Assembly: GCA_035512695.1 (NCBI GenBank)
Contig: DATKDL010000146.1
Location: 10,807 to 74,806 of the forward strand
Length of the DNA: 64,000 bases
Direction: 5' to 3'
DNA from: DATDOR01 sp035512695
GTDB taxonomy: Bacteria; Chloroflexota; Anaerolineae; Anaerolineales; JABWBV01
Position numbers and translations under genes: made by a program. The stretch's first letter is position 1. Every line of letters begins with the position of its first letter. The notes under the pieces were generated by a model, which was not told the origin of the DNA, did no database searches, and was given only the letters and a program-made list of their open reading frames with translations. This document shows, one piece after another, positions 51,288 through 60,222 of this stretch.

Positions 51288-52931
51288 ATGAAAATCGTGA
51301 CCCTTTCGGAAATGCTCGCGATTGAACGCGCGGCCGATGCGGCAGGTCATTCGTATGCGGCGATGATCGAGGAAGCCGGGCGGAGCCTGGCCGAGATCCT
51401 CGAGGCGCGGTTCGGCGAACACGCTGAACGGCGCCTCCTGGCTTTGGTCGGGAAAGGGAACAACGGCGGCGATACCCTGGTGGCGCTTGAACATCTCGCG
51501 CGGAACGGCTGGAGCGGATCGTTCATCACCGCCGGCAGGCCTGTGGACGACCTGGTACTGCGCGCCCGTGCGGCCGGTTGGGAAGGGATCGAATGGCCGG
51601 CGGAAGACCTGGTCGAGAAAATTGCCGGGGTCGACATGATCCTGGACGGACTCCTGGGGACCGGGATCCGGCTTCCGCTGCGTTCGCCGGCTGCCGATTT
51701 GCTGCGAGCAATCCATGACGCCCTGGTGGGCCCTCCCCGCCGCGCTCATCCGGGGTCCCGGCAAGGTGGTCTCGCACGAAACCTCCTGATCGTCGCCGTG
51801 GATACCCCCTCCGGCATAGACTGCGACACCGGCGAAGCCGCTCCCGAGACGATACCGGCCGCGGTAACGATCACGATGGCGGCCGCCAAGACCGGTTTCT
51901 TCAAATTCCCCGCGGCGGACCTGATTGGTGAACTCAGCGTAGCTGGGATCGGTCTGCCGCCGGACCTGCCTGAATGGGAGGCTGTCCGGCTTACGGCACT
52001 CTCGCGCGGACTCGTCCGGGAGTGGCTTCCGGAGCGGCCGCGAGACGCACACAAAGGCACCTTCGGCACGGCATGGATCGCAGCCGGATCGGTGCGCTAC
52101 CCCGGGGCGGTATTGCTGGCCTCCCGGGCGGCTTTCCGGATCGGCGCGGGCCTGGTGTCCACCGCCTGCCCCGATCCTGTCTACAGGCTGCTGGCGGGCC
52201 ATTTTCCCGAATCGACATGGCTGCCGCTTCCGGATCAGGACGGCGCACACACGGCCGCGGGCGCCGAGATGCTGCTCGACGGGATGGACCGGGCTGATGC
52301 GCTGCTGTTCGGACCGGGGTTCGGTCGGGCTGAAACAACCCTGGCGTTCGTCAACCGGCTGCTTGCGGATCCGGCCCGTCTCCCACCGCTGGTCGTCGAT
52401 GCGGACGGCTTGTTTTTGCTGACCGAACTGGCGGATTGGCCCGCTCGGCTTCCGGCGAACACGGTCCTGACACCGCATCCGGGTGAGATGGCCGGTCTGA
52501 CCGGAATGTCTGTTGAGGCGATCCAGGCGACCCGGGTCCAGACCGCCGGGAAGTACGCAGAGGAATGGGGGCAGATCGTGGTCCTGAAAGGCGCTTTCAC
52601 CGTTGTTGCAGCTCCTGACGGGAGGGTGAGCATCGTCCCGGTGGCCTCTCCAGCGCTGGCTCGCGCGGGGACGGGGGATGTCCTGGCCGGGATGATCACC
52701 GGTTTTCGGGCGCAAGGTCTACCGGCTTATGAAGCCGCCGCCGCCGGCGCCTACGTGCATGCCCTGGCAGGGGAGCGGGCGGGATACGCCCTGGGTGACT
52801 CCGCCGGGGTGCTCGCTTCCGATATCATCTCCGAGATCTCGTTTATCCTGGCAAGCATCCGGCCGGCGCGGCGCAAGGCCGCCCGGTCGAATGGAAGGTT
52901 ATTTCGGCGCAAGATCTCACCGCCGGCGTGA
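51288..52931 (+). CDS. nnr: Bifunctional NAD(P)H-hydrate epimerase and dehydratase
   Basis: The 547-aa protein fuses an N-terminal epimerase (GKGNNGGDTLVALEHLARNG and PSGIDCDTGE) to a C-terminal ADP-dependent dehydratase. The dehydratase half shows FGTAWIAAGSVRYPGAVLL, TPHPGEMAGLTGM, VVLKGAFTVVA and GTGDVLAGMITG. Together they repair NADHX and NADPHX. The total length matches YjeF/Nnr fusions. Being in one operon with AOR may be coincidental housekeeping, as nnr is mobile between operons. Confidence 0.94.
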   Translation: MKIVTLSEMLAIERAADAAGHSYAAMIEEAGRSLAEILEARFGEHAERRLLALVGKGNNGGDTLVALEHLARNGWSGSFITAGRPVDDLVLRARAAGWEGIEWPAEDLVEKIAGVDMILDGLLGTGIRLPLRSPAADLLRAIHDALVGPPRRAHPGSRQGGLARNLLIVAVDTPSGIDCDTGEAAPETIPAAVTITMAAAKTGFFKFPAADLIGELSVAGIGLPPDLPEWEAVRLTALSRGLVREWLPERPRDAHKGTFGTAWIAAGSVRYPGAVLLASRAAFRIGAGLVSTACPDPVYRLLAGHFPESTWLPLPDQDGAHTAAGAEMLLDGMDRADALLFGPGFGRAETTLAFVNRLLADPARLPPLVVDADGLFLLTELADWPARLPANTVLTPHPGEMAGLTGMSVEAIQATRVQTAGKYAEEWGQIVVLKGAFTVVAAPDGRVSIVPVASPALARAGTGDVLAGMITGFRAQGLPAYEAAAAGAYVHALAGERAGYALGDSAGVLASDIISEISFILASIRPARRKAARSNGRLFRRKISPPA

Positions 52932-53030
52932 GCTACGTTCCTGGATACGGGTTCGAACGCTATATGTCGCGAAGCCCGCGCCGGCCGTTGGCCGGAAAAC
53001 AGGACCCGCAATTCCTCCCCCCAAGCGATT

Positions 53031-53390
53031 TCAGGCTTCTGCCGATTCCTCTTCGCCTTCGTCCGACGATCCGCCGCGCCCAACGGCCTTTTTACCGGCT
53101 TCCAGCGCGGAAGACAGCTTCTCTTTCTGCTCTTCCAGGACGACCTGGCCGCGCTTTTGGAGATCGGCTGCTTTGCTCTTGGCCGAATCGGCGACCTCGC
53201 CGGCCATGGTCCGGACTTCTTCGGCCTTTTCCGCGGCCATATCGCGCAGTTCGATACCTTTTTCCTTGATCACCGTGCGGGTCTCTTCACCGGACTGCGG
53301 GGCCATCAGCAATGCGACCGCCGCGCCGACCAGACCCCCAACGACAAAGCCGCTTAAAAACGCCCCGAAATCGCTGTCTCGATCTGACAT
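53031..53390 (-). CDS. YtxH-like membrane-anchored protein
   Basis: The 119-aa protein starts at MSDRDSDFGAFLSGF, preceded by AAAGGAGATGG. One Gly/Ala-rich helix (GFVVGGLVGAAVALLMAPQSG) is followed by SGEETRTVIKEKG and a long charged coil. This is the layout of YtxH/gas-vesicle-like stress proteins. Function is unknown. It lies 67 bases after the upstream two-helix membrane protein on the same strand, possibly in one transcript. Confidence 0.82.
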   Translation of the reverse strand: MSDRDSDFGAFLSGFVVGGLVGAAVALLMAPQSGEETRTVIKEKGIELRDMAAEKAEEVRTMAGEVADSAKSKAADLQKRGQVVLEEQKEKLSSALEAGKKAVGRGGSSDEGEEESAEA

Positions 53391-53457
53391 GGTCCATCTC
53401 CTTTGATTACCGGGCTGACGATCGTCGTTCACCCGGGATCCTTCTCTCTTTTAGAGC

Positions 53458-53946
53458 CTATTTTCCTCGAAAGATTTTAAAGAACTTCCGAACCTCGCCG
53501 AATGCCGCAAGGGTTTCGCTTAATTTTACTACCGGTTCCGCCAGATTGTCACTGAGAAATGTGATGGTGCCGCGCATTGTGCTGACGGTCTCGTTCGTCG
53601 AGTCCAGAATGGGTTTTATCTCGTTTTGCAGCAGATTGATCAGCCGGGCGAGCTGGACGATCAGGATGACGAGGGTCAATCCGATCAGCATCGTCTCAAG
53701 CGCCATGAAGATGATGAAGATATCGCGGACGACGGCGGCCTGCGTCGGGTTTGTAAACAGTGCCCAGGTTCCGACTCCCATGAGCACCAGCAGCACGACG
53801 ACGACCAGGACGGCGATGATGACTGTTCGCCGCTTGCCCCGGATCACCTCCGGGCTGGCGTCCGGTTTGTCCGTTTCGCCGCCCGAAGCGGATTGAGCCT
53901 GTTCCAGGTGAAAATCCTTATCGGTCAACATTTTTCCGTTCGTCAT
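53458..53946 (-). CDS. Membrane protein of unknown function with two helices
   Basis: The 162-aa protein starts at MTNGKMLTDKDF (ATG 53946; MLTDKD at 53931 is possible). Two membrane segments (about 40-64 and 75-100) are followed by a cytoplasmic coil with SETLAAFGEVRKFFKIFRG. No family is recognised. The -10-like TATAAT on the minus strand (53957-53962) precedes it by ten bases. It lies between the YtxH-like protein and the 825-aa lipoprotein. Confidence 0.75.
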   Translation of the reverse strand: MTNGKMLTDKDFHLEQAQSASGGETDKPDASPEVIRGKRRTVIIAVLVVVVLLVLMGVGTWALFTNPTQAAVVRDIFIIFMALETMLIGLTLVILIVQLARLINLLQNEIKPILDSTNETVSTMRGTITFLSDNLAEPVVKLSETLAAFGEVRKFFKIFRGK

Positions 53947-53981
53947 AGCTGATCTAATTATATCACCACAGTCCAAACTGA

Positions 53982-56459
53982 TCACGGCCCTGGGAGCCAG
54001 CCGGCGAACCAGGCGGCGATTAATTCACCGGATGGTTTACCGTGCACTGATTCGGATGGATCGCGCGCCTCGACCATCGGATAATACCCGGCCGAGATCA
54101 CCCCCGCGATCCAATCGCGCTCGTTTACGGCGCGCAGAACCGCCTCGTACATCAGGAGCTGTTCTTCCAGGTCCAGCGCATCGAGCGGCTGGCAGCCGCC
54201 GCCTTCAGTCGGGACGCAGCCGAGAGCAGCGCCGTCGGCCGCCGGGAAAGAAAGCACCAGCACGATCGGCCGGTTGTGCTCCAGGTAGAAAGGCAGCAGC
54301 CGGTTTTCCAACGCGCTGCCGGCGGCCGCCAGCATATCCTCGAGATCGGCATCCGGGCTCTCCGCGAGCGGGACGTCCCAGACGACGTGGACCTCGTCGA
54401 ACGCATCGATCACGGCCGGTGGAGCGTCCAGATCGCCGCTCATCGAGAGCGACAGGGCCAGCCTGCCGCCGTACATTTCGCGCACCGATGCCAGGATGTC
54501 CCGCCACCAGGTCTCGGCTTCGGCGGGGACACCGGAGGTGAACCCGTCCGGCATCAATCCTTCGGGATAGGCCGGGTCCAGCCAGCTGCCCCCCAGGACG
54601 AGGGTGCGCGCGCCGGTCTGGTCCGCCAGGGCGGCGTGATGGCGGATAAAGATCTCATATTGTTCAAACCAGTTCACCCACCAGCCGTAATCGCGCGGAA
54701 CGCCAAGCCACCATTGGTCCGTGGAGACCGGGAGGCGATGTTGTGGAAAGAGAACGACCTCCAATCCGGCAGCCCGGGCTGCCTGGGCCAATGCAACGGC
54801 CTCCAACCAGGGCGAATCCGAGCCGGGTATGGCATCGAAGACCGGTGGAACGCTGCGTGTAGCCGACCAGGTGGGCGCGATCACGGCGGAGTTCGCTCCG
54901 GAGGATTTGATCCTGGAAAAAATCTCCGCTGCGTCGGTCAACCAGGAAGTATGGTAGACCGGTGGGAAGGCGTAACCCGCCGTGAACCCGGCCTCTCGCA
55001 CGACGATCTCCGCCGATGGGACGGGTGGGCGCCCCGCGAAATCCGCCATATGGACCCAGCGATCGATCGCACCTTCAAAAGCCTGGAAGGAATCCGCCGA
55101 GCTGAACGTCCGGACAGCCTCCGCAGTCGCTTCGCGCCCCAGGTTGCAATCCCCGTTCCGACAAAAACGGAATTCGACCTGTCCGACGACGCTCAGCGGG
55201 GAGGACAGCAGGTAAACCCACTCGTTTGGACCGGTCCGCCACATCGGCAGCGGTTCAGTCCAGCCCCACGGGTTGAGCTGCAACCAGACGGTGTCTTCGG
55301 GGGGAGTGTTTCCGGGGACGATGACCGAGAACCACACCGGCGCGTTCCCGTCCGGAGACCGCCAACCGGCGATTGTGTCGTTGATGATCGTGTCCATCTC
55401 AGGGACGATAAACTCGCGCAGGACCAGACCGCCGTTCGGATCGGTCTCCATATTCCAGAAACCGTCCCCCAGCGTGTATTTGTAGCGGACATATGCCCCG
55501 GCAGGCAACTGCATGGTCACGAGGTAATAGCCATCCGGATCGTATTTCAGCCGGGGAAGCCGGGATGCCGGTGTGCTGATCCCGCCGGACAGATCGGCAA
55601 AGACGTTGCCGAGCTGGAACAAGTTGCCGGCGATCCGGATCGGGACGGCCGGGATGGCATCCTCCGGGACGTCGACGACGAAGGTGACCGTCGTCAGCGC
55701 GGCAGCCGCCAGGGCGATATCGGCCGGAGTGGCCGCTTGCGTCGCAACCACCGCGCCTTGCTGGAAAATCGACATGCCTCCGTCGAGCGCATAAGCGACC
55801 AGGTTGTGTGTGCCGGGCGGAAGCCCCTCGATCAGATATGTGCCGTCCCAGTGGGTGAAGGTCGTCTGACCGCCGGCGGTGACCATAATATTGGGAAGCG
55901 GCCGGCCTGTCTCGGCGTCCGTGACCGTGCCGGTGATCCGGCCCGTCGGCCCCGAATATCCGGTGTCGTTCCAGCGCGTCACGATGTCGTGGACGGATCC
56001 GGAGGCGGTCGTGTGGATCAGCCGGTACCGAACCGGGCGGCCGTCGGAGGTGTGCTCGGCGGCCAGCAGTTCGGCGCCGCGCGTGTAGCGGTACGTGATC
56101 ATTGCATGGGCGGGCAGCCGGAGCGTGACCGCATAGATGTTCGGTGATTCCGCCTGCATCTCATAGTGAGCCTGGTTCAGCGCCAGTCCGGTGACCTCAT
56201 CCAGCAGGCTGACCTGGATCGGACCATCGGAAGGGGTATCCCCGGGGATCGTGACGCGGAAGGTCACTTCGGCGACCTCGATCGGCGGTGGAGGCAGCGG
56301 TGTTTCGGCCGGAGGGATGTCCGGCACAACGGTTGCGGCCGGCGTGGCGATCCAGGGGAGATTAACCGGGAGCTGCGAGCAACCCGACAGCATGGCGGCC
56401 AGGGCGACAAAAAGTGGGGTGATGAGAGCACGGGCGAGGTTGGTCAGGTTGCGGTTCAT
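53982..56459 (-). CDS. Large multidomain lipoprotein with CBM-like and TIM-barrel-like regions
   Basis: The 825-aa lipoprotein (lipobox MLSGC) has starch-binding-like (CBM20-type) beta domains at about 60-165, 255-370 and 370-480. A carboxypeptidase regulatory-like Ig fold (GRITGTVTDAETGRPLPN) lies at 170-245. The last half (from about 510) resembles a barrel with FAGRPPVPSAEIVVREAG, AGLEVVLFPQHRL and WWVNWFEQYE. Glycoside hydrolase activity is possible but no catalytic pair is clear. A C-terminal VISAGYYPMVEARDPSES segment recalls GH113-like proteins. It starts by overlapping the next gene's end by four bases. Confidence 0.75.
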   Translation of the reverse strand: MNRNLTNLARALITPLFVALAAMLSGCSQLPVNLPWIATPAATVVPDIPPAETPLPPPPIEVAEVTFRVTIPGDTPSDGPIQVSLLDEVTGLALNQAHYEMQAESPNIYAVTLRLPAHAMITYRYTRGAELLAAEHTSDGRPVRYRLIHTTASGSVHDIVTRWNDTGYSGPTGRITGTVTDAETGRPLPNIMVTAGGQTTFTHWDGTYLIEGLPPGTHNLVAYALDGGMSIFQQGAVVATQAATPADIALAAAALTTVTFVVDVPEDAIPAVPIRIAGNLFQLGNVFADLSGGISTPASRLPRLKYDPDGYYLVTMQLPAGAYVRYKYTLGDGFWNMETDPNGGLVLREFIVPEMDTIINDTIAGWRSPDGNAPVWFSVIVPGNTPPEDTVWLQLNPWGWTEPLPMWRTGPNEWVYLLSSPLSVVGQVEFRFCRNGDCNLGREATAEAVRTFSSADSFQAFEGAIDRWVHMADFAGRPPVPSAEIVVREAGFTAGYAFPPVYHTSWLTDAAEIFSRIKSSGANSAVIAPTWSATRSVPPVFDAIPGSDSPWLEAVALAQAARAAGLEVVLFPQHRLPVSTDQWWLGVPRDYGWWVNWFEQYEIFIRHHAALADQTGARTLVLGGSWLDPAYPEGLMPDGFTSGVPAEAETWWRDILASVREMYGGRLALSLSMSGDLDAPPAVIDAFDEVHVVWDVPLAESPDADLEDMLAAAGSALENRLLPFYLEHNRPIVLVLSFPAADGAALGCVPTEGGGCQPLDALDLEEQLLMYEAVLRAVNERDWIAGVISAGYYPMVEARDPSESVHGKPSGELIAAWFAGWLPGP

Positions 56460-57226
56460 AGGTTTCCGGGACCCGATCCGAAACGGGCCGCAAGGTCGAG
56501 CAAGAGGGTTGTGTTGGGGATCTCTGACGCCGGGATCGCAACCCGGCTGCCGCCCGATTCTATCATCAAGGATCCGTTCGCTATCCGGATGGCGTCGACG
56601 TCGTCCCAGGTCCAGTTACGCCGCCCGGTGCGCAAGCCCGCCGTAGTGATCGCAACCGGGCCGAAATCAACTGCCTCGCCGCGATCGATCTTCGCCATGA
56701 TCCCGGATCGGAGGCGCGCTTCGATCCGCAGGCGGATCGTCTCGGCGAGTTTGTCCAGATCGGCGATCCGGTCCGGGATGTGAAAGCTGCGGCCCTCGCC
56801 GGTTACGAGGGTGAGCGCGTAACGATCCGAAATGGGCCTCCCGAAGAATTGCCGGCGGGTGCCCCTGATGTAAACTGCCTCGATTTCATCCCAGCCCAAC
56901 CGGATCGATTTCCCCGCGATCCCGACGAGGTGCAGTCCGTTCTGGTGGACTGCGATCTCCGTGTGGATCGCCTGGAAGCGACGATAGGCGATGACGGCGA
57001 AGGGGATCAGGAGCACCAGGCCGGTGCAAAGCCATGGCCTCCCGGCAGTGGACAACCCGTTGGGGGCGGAGCCGTCCACTGTCAGGGACAGACCGGCGAG
57101 TATCAATCCGGCGGGGATCAACAATCCCGGAATGACCCACAGGCAGAAATCCGCGCCCGAGACCCCGCGGCCCTGGTACATTGCGATCGCTCTCGATGGT
57201 CGTTTGTGATCGGATCGGGTTGTCAT
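56456..57226 (-). CDS. Membrane protein with PH-like region, DUF6585-like
   Basis: The 256-aa protein has two membrane helices (about 28-48 and 67-85). The following part (AVHQNGLHLVGIAGKSIRLG, IEAVYIRG, ALTLVTGEGRSFHIPD) looks like a PH-type beta domain, and a second copy starts near VAITTAGLRTGRRNWTWDD. The name DUF6585 is from memory and unchecked. No function is known. Its end overlaps the start of the large lipoprotein, and the tatC gene lies 23 bases upstream. Confidence 0.62.
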   Translation of the reverse strand: MTTRSDHKRPSRAIAMYQGRGVSGADFCLWVIPGLLIPAGLILAGLSLTVDGSAPNGLSTAGRPWLCTGLVLLIPFAVIAYRRFQAIHTEIAVHQNGLHLVGIAGKSIRLGWDEIEAVYIRGTRRQFFGRPISDRYALTLVTGEGRSFHIPDRIADLDKLAETIRLRIEARLRSGIMAKIDRGEAVDFGPVAITTAGLRTGRRNWTWDDVDAIRIANGSLMIESGGSRVAIPASEIPNTTLLLDLAARFGSGPGNL

Positions 57227-57249
57227 GGGAGTCTCGGGTAGCGGTTGCC

Positions 57250-58134
57250 TCAGTCCGCGGAACGGGCCAGGCGCGTATCCCTTCTTCGTTCTGCGATGAA
57301 GGCCAATCCGACGCCGAAATAATACAGGACGATCAGCGGAATGAGGATGATCAGCATATTGACCGGATCGGTCGTTGGCGTGATCACCGATGCCAGCACC
57401 GCGAGGCCGACGATCACATACCGCGAGGAGCGCAGCATCGCGTCAGCCCGGACGAGGCCCAGGGCGGTGATGAAATAAATGACGATAGGGATCTCGAACA
57501 CGATCCCGGTCCAGAACAACAGCCGGGTTACGAACGGGTAATACTCCGCAGGTCGGACGACGGTCGGAAAAATAAACGTTGTCAGAAACGTGAGGGCCGG
57601 TTTCAGGGCAACGAATTGGGCAAAAGCGACCCCGGCGGCAAACAACAACGTGACAAACGGGACCGCCAGGCAGCCGGTCCGGCGTTCGGTCGCCTTTAGC
57701 CCAGGTGAGACAAAAAAGAGCAGTTCGAGGGCGAGATACGGCAGGGCGGCGGCGAACCCGGTCAATAGAGAGACGCGCATAAAAACGCCGATGTTTTCCG
57801 TGACCCCCACGGACTGGAGCGCCGCGATCCCCCCGACCGGGGCCGCCAGGTAATCGAGGATTCGCTCGGCATAGATAAACGCGATGGTGGTCGTGATTCC
57901 GACGGCGATCACGCCCCGGAAGACGTGCTGCCGCAGTGCCGTGATATGCGGCAGCAGAAGCGACGGCTCGCCGATCGCTTTTGCAAAGGTGTCCCCGATC
58001 GGGACGTCTTCGGAGTCTTCTGCCAGAAGCGCTCTGATTTTGCGGAAGATCGTGGCAGCCCAGCGCCCGACCATGACAAACGGCCAGAGGGCCACCCGGA
58101 CGGGAAATGTGACAACCGCCCAGACCTTTCTCAT
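57250..58134 (-). CDS. tatC: Sec-independent translocase subunit TatC
   Basis: The 294-aa protein has six predicted membrane helices. The conserved early LLPHITALRQHVFRGV has Ile-Thr-Ala for the common E-L/R-R pattern, and FLTTFIFPTVVRPAEYYPF and LLFFVSPGLKATERR are in place. TatC recognises twin-arginine signal peptides. A roughly 50-residue N-terminal extension precedes the first membrane helix, longer than usual TatC. TatA/B overlaps its start by four bases, so export machinery is co-expressed. Confidence 0.92.
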   Translation of the reverse strand: MRKVWAVVTFPVRVALWPFVMVGRWAATIFRKIRALLAEDSEDVPIGDTFAKAIGEPSLLLPHITALRQHVFRGVIAVGITTTIAFIYAERILDYLAAPVGGIAALQSVGVTENIGVFMRVSLLTGFAAALPYLALELLFFVSPGLKATERRTGCLAVPFVTLLFAAGVAFAQFVALKPALTFLTTFIFPTVVRPAEYYPFVTRLLFWTGIVFEIPIVIYFITALGLVRADAMLRSSRYVIVGLAVLASVITPTTDPVNMLIILIPLIVLYYFGVGLAFIAERRRDTRLARSAD

Positions 58135-58568
58135 TCCGGAGAGTCACCGCCGTAATCTGATTCCGGGCTGCCGGCAGGCGGTGTTTGTTCGGGAGCAGGG
58201 GTCTCCTGGACTTTTTTCGTCGCCGGCGGCGACGTCCAGGCAGAAAAGGTGCGGTGATGATCCCTGTCGGGATTCGGAGGGATTTCCGATCGATCACCGG
58301 TCGGTGGAGCGATCGTTTGCCGGTCGCGGCGTGGGACGACGTCTCCGAAAATCTCGTCCATGCGAGTCTCATCTGCCAGGGCTTTCGGGAGGTTCCGCAG
58401 CGCCAGCGCCAGGTTGGCCACCATGTTCCAGGTGTCCGACTGCCGGATTCGCCGGATGAATTGACCGGTTTTGCGCCCCAGGGTTACGAGTTCTGTCGGG
58501 CCAAGAACGAGCAGCAGGATCAACCCGATAAACAGGAGTTCCCAAAGACCGATGCCGAAGACATCCAT
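58131..58568 (-). CDS. tatA: TatA/TatB-type translocase subunit
   Basis: The 145-aa protein starts MDVFGIGLWELLFIGLILLL with one membrane helix and the GP hinge LVLGPTELVTLGRKTG, followed by an amphipathic helix and a charged, Pro-rich tail. TatA and TatB cannot be told apart by sequence alone; the GLWELLFI start is TatB-like. It overlaps tatC and lies two bases downstream of nusB. Only one TatA/B gene is in the window. Confidence 0.88.
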   Translation of the reverse strand: MDVFGIGLWELLFIGLILLLVLGPTELVTLGRKTGQFIRRIRQSDTWNMVANLALALRNLPKALADETRMDEIFGDVVPRRDRQTIAPPTGDRSEIPPNPDRDHHRTFSAWTSPPATKKVQETPAPEQTPPAGSPESDYGGDSPE

Positions 58569-58570
58569 AC

Positions 58571-59038
58571 TCAGTCCGGGCTGCCGCCAGGGTCGGAAGC
58601 CAGGCTTGCGTGGTTTTTCAGCGCCTGGCGGATCTCGTGCTCGCGCTCGGCCAGTGCGCCGAGTACGCCGTTGACGAAGCGCGGTGCGCTCTCCGAGCCG
58701 TACGTTTTGGCAAGCTCGATGGCCTCATTTATGGCGACTTTTGTCGGGGTCTGGGTGTAGACGGTGAGCTCCCACAGGGCGATCCGCAAGATGTTCCGGT
58801 CGATGGTTGCCACCTGATCGATCGGCCAGTCGGAGGCATGCTCGGCGATATATGCGTCGAGCAGCGGTCGGATCGGAGCGATGCTCCGGATGATCGTCCT
58901 GCAGAATTCCGCCAAATCCTCGGTCAGCGCCGTTTCTTGAAGACGGTAATGCAGGGCGATTTCCGGTTTGTGGTCGACGATATCGATTTCGTAAAGTACC
59001 TGGAGGGCAACGGCGCGGGCCCGAGTGCGAGGTTTCAT
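58571..59038 (-). CDS. nusB: Transcription antitermination factor NusB
   Basis: The 155-aa all-helical protein starts MKPRTRARAVALQVLYEIDI. Markers are IDRNILRIALWELTVYTQTP, AINEAIELAKTYGSESAPRF and VNGVLGALA. NusB binds boxA of rRNA leader RNA with S10 (NusE). The start follows the Asp23 gene by five bases. Length agrees with usual NusB (about 140) plus a short C-tail. Confidence 0.94.
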   Translation of the reverse strand: MKPRTRARAVALQVLYEIDIVDHKPEIALHYRLQETALTEDLAEFCRTIIRSIAPIRPLLDAYIAEHASDWPIDQVATIDRNILRIALWELTVYTQTPTKVAINEAIELAKTYGSESAPRFVNGVLGALAEREHEIRQALKNHASLASDPGGSPD

Positions 59039-59043
59039 ATCGG

Positions 59044-59415
59044 TCAGGTTTCCGAGGAAATTTCCTCCTCCCGCGGGATGACGAAATCGATGTCGTCGAT
59101 GTGGACGCCGATGTGACCGACCCGCATCCCGACCATTTCCGAGATCGCGCGCGCGGTCTCGACCTGGATCTCTCTGCTGACCGATCTCATATCCGTCTCC
59201 GCATGGAGAACGACGTGGATCTCGACGTCCACGACTCCGTCGGCGACCTCGATCCGGACGCCCTGATCGCTGTTTCGTTGGAAGATCCGGCGTAGGCTGC
59301 CCGGCACCTCGCCCATCCGGCTGACGCCTTCTACCGAAAGGGCGGTCAAGCGGGCGATCGCAAGCAGAACGCCGGGATCGATCGTAGTCTTGCCTGGGGG
59401 GCGTGAAAATTCCAT
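59044..59415 (-). CDS. Asp23/Gls24-family protein
   Basis: The 123-aa protein contains TIDPGVLLAIARLTALSVEG and VDVEIHVVLHAETDMRSVSR, the alkaline-shock/Gls24 family core. ATG 59415 is preferred; a TTG at 59433 is in frame and would overlap the fabG stop. Asp23 proteins often adjoin nusB in Gram-positive and Chloroflexota genomes and may act in envelope homeostasis. In this window it is coupled to fabG and nusB. Confidence 0.88.
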   Translation of the reverse strand: MEFSRPPGKTTIDPGVLLAIARLTALSVEGVSRMGEVPGSLRRIFQRNSDQGVRIEVADGVVDVEIHVVLHAETDMRSVSREIQVETARAISEMVGMRVGHIGVHIDDIDFVIPREEEISSET

Positions 59416-59429
59416 CGCGTTAACCTGTG

Positions 59430-60194
59430 TCAATCCATCACCAGTCCACCGTCGACATTCAGCACCTGGCCGGTGATATAACCGGCCCGCTCGGAGACGA
59501 GGAAGCTGACGGCATAGGCCACCTCCTCCGGCTGAGCCAAACGGCCGATCGGCGTGTTGGCGATCACGGCCTGGATCGCCTCGGCGCGGGTGGTCTCGAT
59601 AATCTCGGTCTCGACGAACCCTGGCGCCACCACGTTGACGGTGATGTTCCGTGAAGCGACTTCCCGGGCCAGTGCCTTGGCAAAGCCGATTTGACCGGCC
59701 TTGGAGGCCGAGTAGTTGGTCTGTCCGGGGTTGCCCATCAGACCGGCAACCGAGGAGATATTGACGATCCTACCATAGCGTTTCCGGATCATGTGCCGGA
59801 CGGCCGCCTTCGAGCAGTTGAAGGTGCTTTTGAGATTGGTCGTAATGACGGCGTCCCAATCTTCTTCCTTCATCATCATAATCAGCCCGTCCCGGATGAT
59901 CCCGGCATTGTTGACCAGGATGTCGAGCCCGCCGAGCTGATCGATCGTCGCCTTGATCAGCGTTCCGGCCTGCTCGGTGTCGGAGACATCGGCGCGGACG
60001 GCGATCGCAGCGCCGCCGGTCGCATGGATCTCCGCCGCAACTTCCTCGGCTTTTTCCGGGGAGCTGAGATAATTGACGGCGATTGATGCGCCCTGTTTGC
60101 CCAACTCCAAGGCGATCGCGCGTCCGATGCCGCGGGACGCGCCGGTCACGACGGCTACCCGGCCGAAAAGAGGGAGTGAATTGGAATCTGCCAT
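59430..60194 (-). CDS. fabG: 3-oxoacyl-ACP reductase
   Basis: The 254-aa SDR protein starts at MADSNSLPLFGRVAVVTGAS (ATG 60194). Motifs are GASRGIGRA (NADP binding), NNAGI, catalytic Ser in NISSVAG and YSASKAGQ with Tyr/Lys. NADPH reduces 3-oxoacyl-ACP. The longer in-frame ORF begins within fabD. A -10-like TATAAT on the minus strand (60222-60227) lies inside the 3' end of fabD, so a second promoter for fabG is possible. Confidence 0.94.
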   Translation of the reverse strand: MADSNSLPLFGRVAVVTGASRGIGRAIALELGKQGASIAVNYLSSPEKAEEVAAEIHATGGAAIAVRADVSDTEQAGTLIKATIDQLGGLDILVNNAGIIRDGLIMMMKEEDWDAVITTNLKSTFNCSKAAVRHMIRKRYGRIVNISSVAGLMGNPGQTNYSASKAGQIGFAKALAREVASRNITVNVVAPGFVETEIIETTRAEAIQAVIANTPIGRLAQPEEVAYAVSFLVSERAGYITGQVLNVDGGLVMD

Positions 60195-60222
60195 GCGTTT
60201 TCCGTGCTTTGATGCGGAGAAA

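Noticed and set aside
54276..56147. 623-aa open frame on the plus strand
   Set aside because: It is antisense to the multidomain lipoprotein; repetitive Arg/Gly/Asp composition points to a shadow frame.
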